In this document: positions 62,659 through 64,000 of the stretch, piece by piece
How positions within the stretch are numbered: the stretch's first letter is position 1
Layout of the letters: every line of letters begins with the position of its first letter
NCBI RefSeq assembly: GCF_000372725.1
Contig: NW_005200011.1
Span: 682,023 to 746,022, forward strand
Origin: Emiliania huxleyi CCMP1516
Lineage: Eukaryota; Haptophyta; Isochrysidales; Noelaerhabdaceae
Direction: 5' to 3'
Length of the DNA: 64,000 nucleotides
Notes under the pieces: model-generated
What the model was told of the DNA's origin: nothing
Databases searched by the model: none
What the model saw: only the letters and a program-made list of their open reading frames with translations
Position numbers and translations under genes: made by a program

Positions 62659-63843
62659 ATGTCCCTCTTACTGCAGCTCAGCGCCGTGGCGCAGCGCACG
62701 TTCGGTCCTGTGGGAGGGGGCCACGGCTGGGCAGCCGAGCACGGGCAGGCACCGTCTGTGAGTCACGGCGCACTGACTGTGCACGGTGACTCCCGGCTCT
62801 ACCTTGTGCGCGACTCGGCGGGAGAGGACTGGGCGAGGCACTCCTACGTGCGCCTCGACCTGGGTGCGTCTCCCCTGCGCTTCACGATCGACACGAGCAA
62901 CGTGCCGTGCGGCTGCCTGGCATGCGTTTACTTGGTGTCAATGCCTGACCCAGAGGCTGGCCGATCCAACTATTGCGACATGGCGGAGAATGTGGCGCCT
63001 GGCTACCGTGGTCAGACCTGCATTGAGATGGACATACTCGAGGCAAATTCGCACGCGATGCAGGCGGCAATTCACACTGAGGTTGGGGGCGAATACGGCT
63101 CGGGAAATTGTGATCGGAATGGGTGCTTCATGCGCGTTGGCGGGCCGCAAGCCGACCGGCCCCGGCAAAACAGCTACGGCGTTGGCAATGACCGGCGCAT
63201 AAACAGCGCGAGGCCGTTCGACGTGGAGGCGAGCGTTGACGTGCAAGGCCGCACGACGATCATGTTGCGCCAAGAAGGGGTGCGGGTCACGTCGTTTGAC
63301 CCTCGCCTCGCTGGGAACCCGCAGGGACAGGGCGTGCCGGCAGCGGCATTGCAAAAGACTCTGAGTGCGCAGGGCACCTTGGCGCTCGTGGCTTCCATGT
63401 GGCGGGCGAATGACCTCGCGTGGCTGGATGGCGGCTGCGGTCAATGTGACCTCAGCCGCGCCTCCTTCACTATCTCGAATCTTCAGTTCTCTGGAATGGC
63501 TAAGCCGCCGCCGCCGCCACCGCCGTCACACCCTCCGCCGCCGCGGCCAAAGCCCCCGCCTGCGCCGCCGGATCCCGTCCAGCCACCGCCGTCACCACCA
63601 CCACCATCGCCGTCCCCTCCGCCGCCACTGCCGCCACTGCCGCCGCCGCCCTCTCCATTTCCACCGCCCTTGCCGCCGCCGCCGCCGCCAGTGTCGCCAC
63701 CCTTCTTGCTTGGAACCACACCCGCAAATGCAGCGCTCGCCGCGCTGAGCGGTGCCCTACTGATTGGCGTTGCAATAGCGGCCATGCGCATCAGTCTTGG
63801 CTCGAAGCCGCCACCACCGCCGGTGCATGAATTCGCCATTTGA
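62659..63843 (+). CDS. GH7-like cellulase homologue with Pro-rich stalk and membrane anchor
   Basis: 394 residues from ATG 62659; a CTGCAG acceptor at 62679 leaves open an upstream signal-peptide exon. Residues about 10-275 match GH7: LRFTIDTSNVPCGCLACVYLVSM, CIEMDILEANSHAMQAAIHTE with the catalytic E-x-D-x-x-E (fungal enzymes have EMDIWE; here Leu replaces Trp), GNCDRNGCFMRVGG, FDVEASVDVQGRTTIMLRQ and LVASMWRANDLAWLDGG. It is shorter than fungal cellobiohydrolases (about 430 residues), so tunnel loops are probably missing. A 75-residue Pro-rich stalk (SPPPP type) precedes one transmembrane helix (AALAALSGALLIGVAIAAM) and a short tail. Surface-anchored glucan hydrolysis or wall remodelling inferred. 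GH7 genes are known in haptophytes. Confidence 0.8.
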   Translation: MSLLLQLSAVAQRTFGPVGGGHGWAAEHGQAPSVSHGALTVHGDSRLYLVRDSAGEDWARHSYVRLDLGASPLRFTIDTSNVPCGCLACVYLVSMPDPEAGRSNYCDMAENVAPGYRGQTCIEMDILEANSHAMQAAIHTEVGGEYGSGNCDRNGCFMRVGGPQADRPRQNSYGVGNDRRINSARPFDVEASVDVQGRTTIMLRQEGVRVTSFDPRLAGNPQGQGVPAAALQKTLSAQGTLALVASMWRANDLAWLDGGCGQCDLSRASFTISNLQFSGMAKPPPPPPPSHPPPPRPKPPPAPPDPVQPPPSPPPPSPSPPPPLPPLPPPPSPFPPPLPPPPPPVSPPFLLGTTPANAALAALSGALLIGVAIAAMRISLGSKPPPPPVHEFAI

Positions 63844-64000
63844 TTGTTGTGCGGTATCTCCCCTCAGCTAACCAAGGATTGTACCGGCAGGCGTCCGGGG
63901 AGATTGACGATGGCGCTGCTGTGCAAACTCCTCGCGCCGTTGAAGTGGGCTGGGGACGCGAGCCGCCGGCCAGAGGGGTGTCGGAAGCCGTGACGAAAGT
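63844..64000. other. 3' flank at window end
   Basis: A 27-codon frame from 63910 is too short to support. Nothing else seen. Confidence 0.3.

Overview
The window is nuclear DNA from a GC-rich eukaryotic microalga, most likely a haptophyte (prymnesiophyte). I infer this from the very high GC content, genes on both strands with many short introns, GT, GC and some GA splice donors that almost always join an AG|G acceptor, TTAGGG-type telomeric repeats, proline-rich cell-surface proteins, a GH7-type cellulase homologue and an N-terminus that looks plastid-targeted. A pelagophyte or another GC-rich protist cannot be excluded from sequence alone.

Layout. 1-6.4 kb: 3' part of an RCC1-repeat gene, a GAAC/GTTC-rich inverted-repeat unit, an F-box gene riddled with small introns, and a GT8-like glycosyltransferase. 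7.1-10.8 kb: a kinesin-like protein with a decayed nucleotide site, a long coiled coil and a SAP motif. 11-19 kb: an exostosin (GT47) on the minus strand, a TLC-domain membrane protein, and a ten-exon Ala/Lys-rich protein. 19-28 kb: a Cys-rich VPxG protein (minus), an acidic protein, a Tudor-like/YL1_C gene, interstitial telomeric repeats and a METTL21-type methyltransferase (minus). 28.7-33.7 kb: nested DNA transposons with clear target duplications, simple repeats, and a direct-repeat-bounded unit. 34-43 kb: a GT77-like transferase, tRNA-Arg(UCU), a 3.8-kb piggyBac-like transposon, and an EEP-family nuclease gene with a SAP motif split by about a dozen introns. 43.5-53.4 kb: a secreted CUB/beta-helix-like protein, a putative glycosyltransferase, an MLO-like protein with ShKT and EF-hand domains, and a GH130-like enzyme. 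53.6-56.7 kb: subtelomere-like satellites and CCCTAA arrays. 56.8-64 kb: a photolyase with an MTHFR-like N-terminal domain and a C-terminal PIP box, a GH28-like enzyme, and a membrane-anchored GH7 homologue.

Six or seven genes make or cut glycans (GT8, GT47, GT77, putative GT, GH130, GH28, GH7), in keeping with an alga that has elaborate wall or scale polysaccharides; I see no operon-like organisation. The most unusual signal is in the introns. In gene after gene the first 7-35 bases of an intron are an imperfect copy of the first bases of the following exon, and the same intron motifs (a 10-bp GAGATNNNCC ladder, a TTCAC...GTGARYAG terminal stem, a CTCGGAGC...CATAG end) recur in unrelated genes. 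This looks like intron gain with target duplication (introner-like elements). The other standout features are the folate-enzyme/photolyase fusion with a PCNA-binding tail and the MLO/EF-hand chimera. Exon structures were solved by hand from frame and homology; where I give exact exons the phases close.
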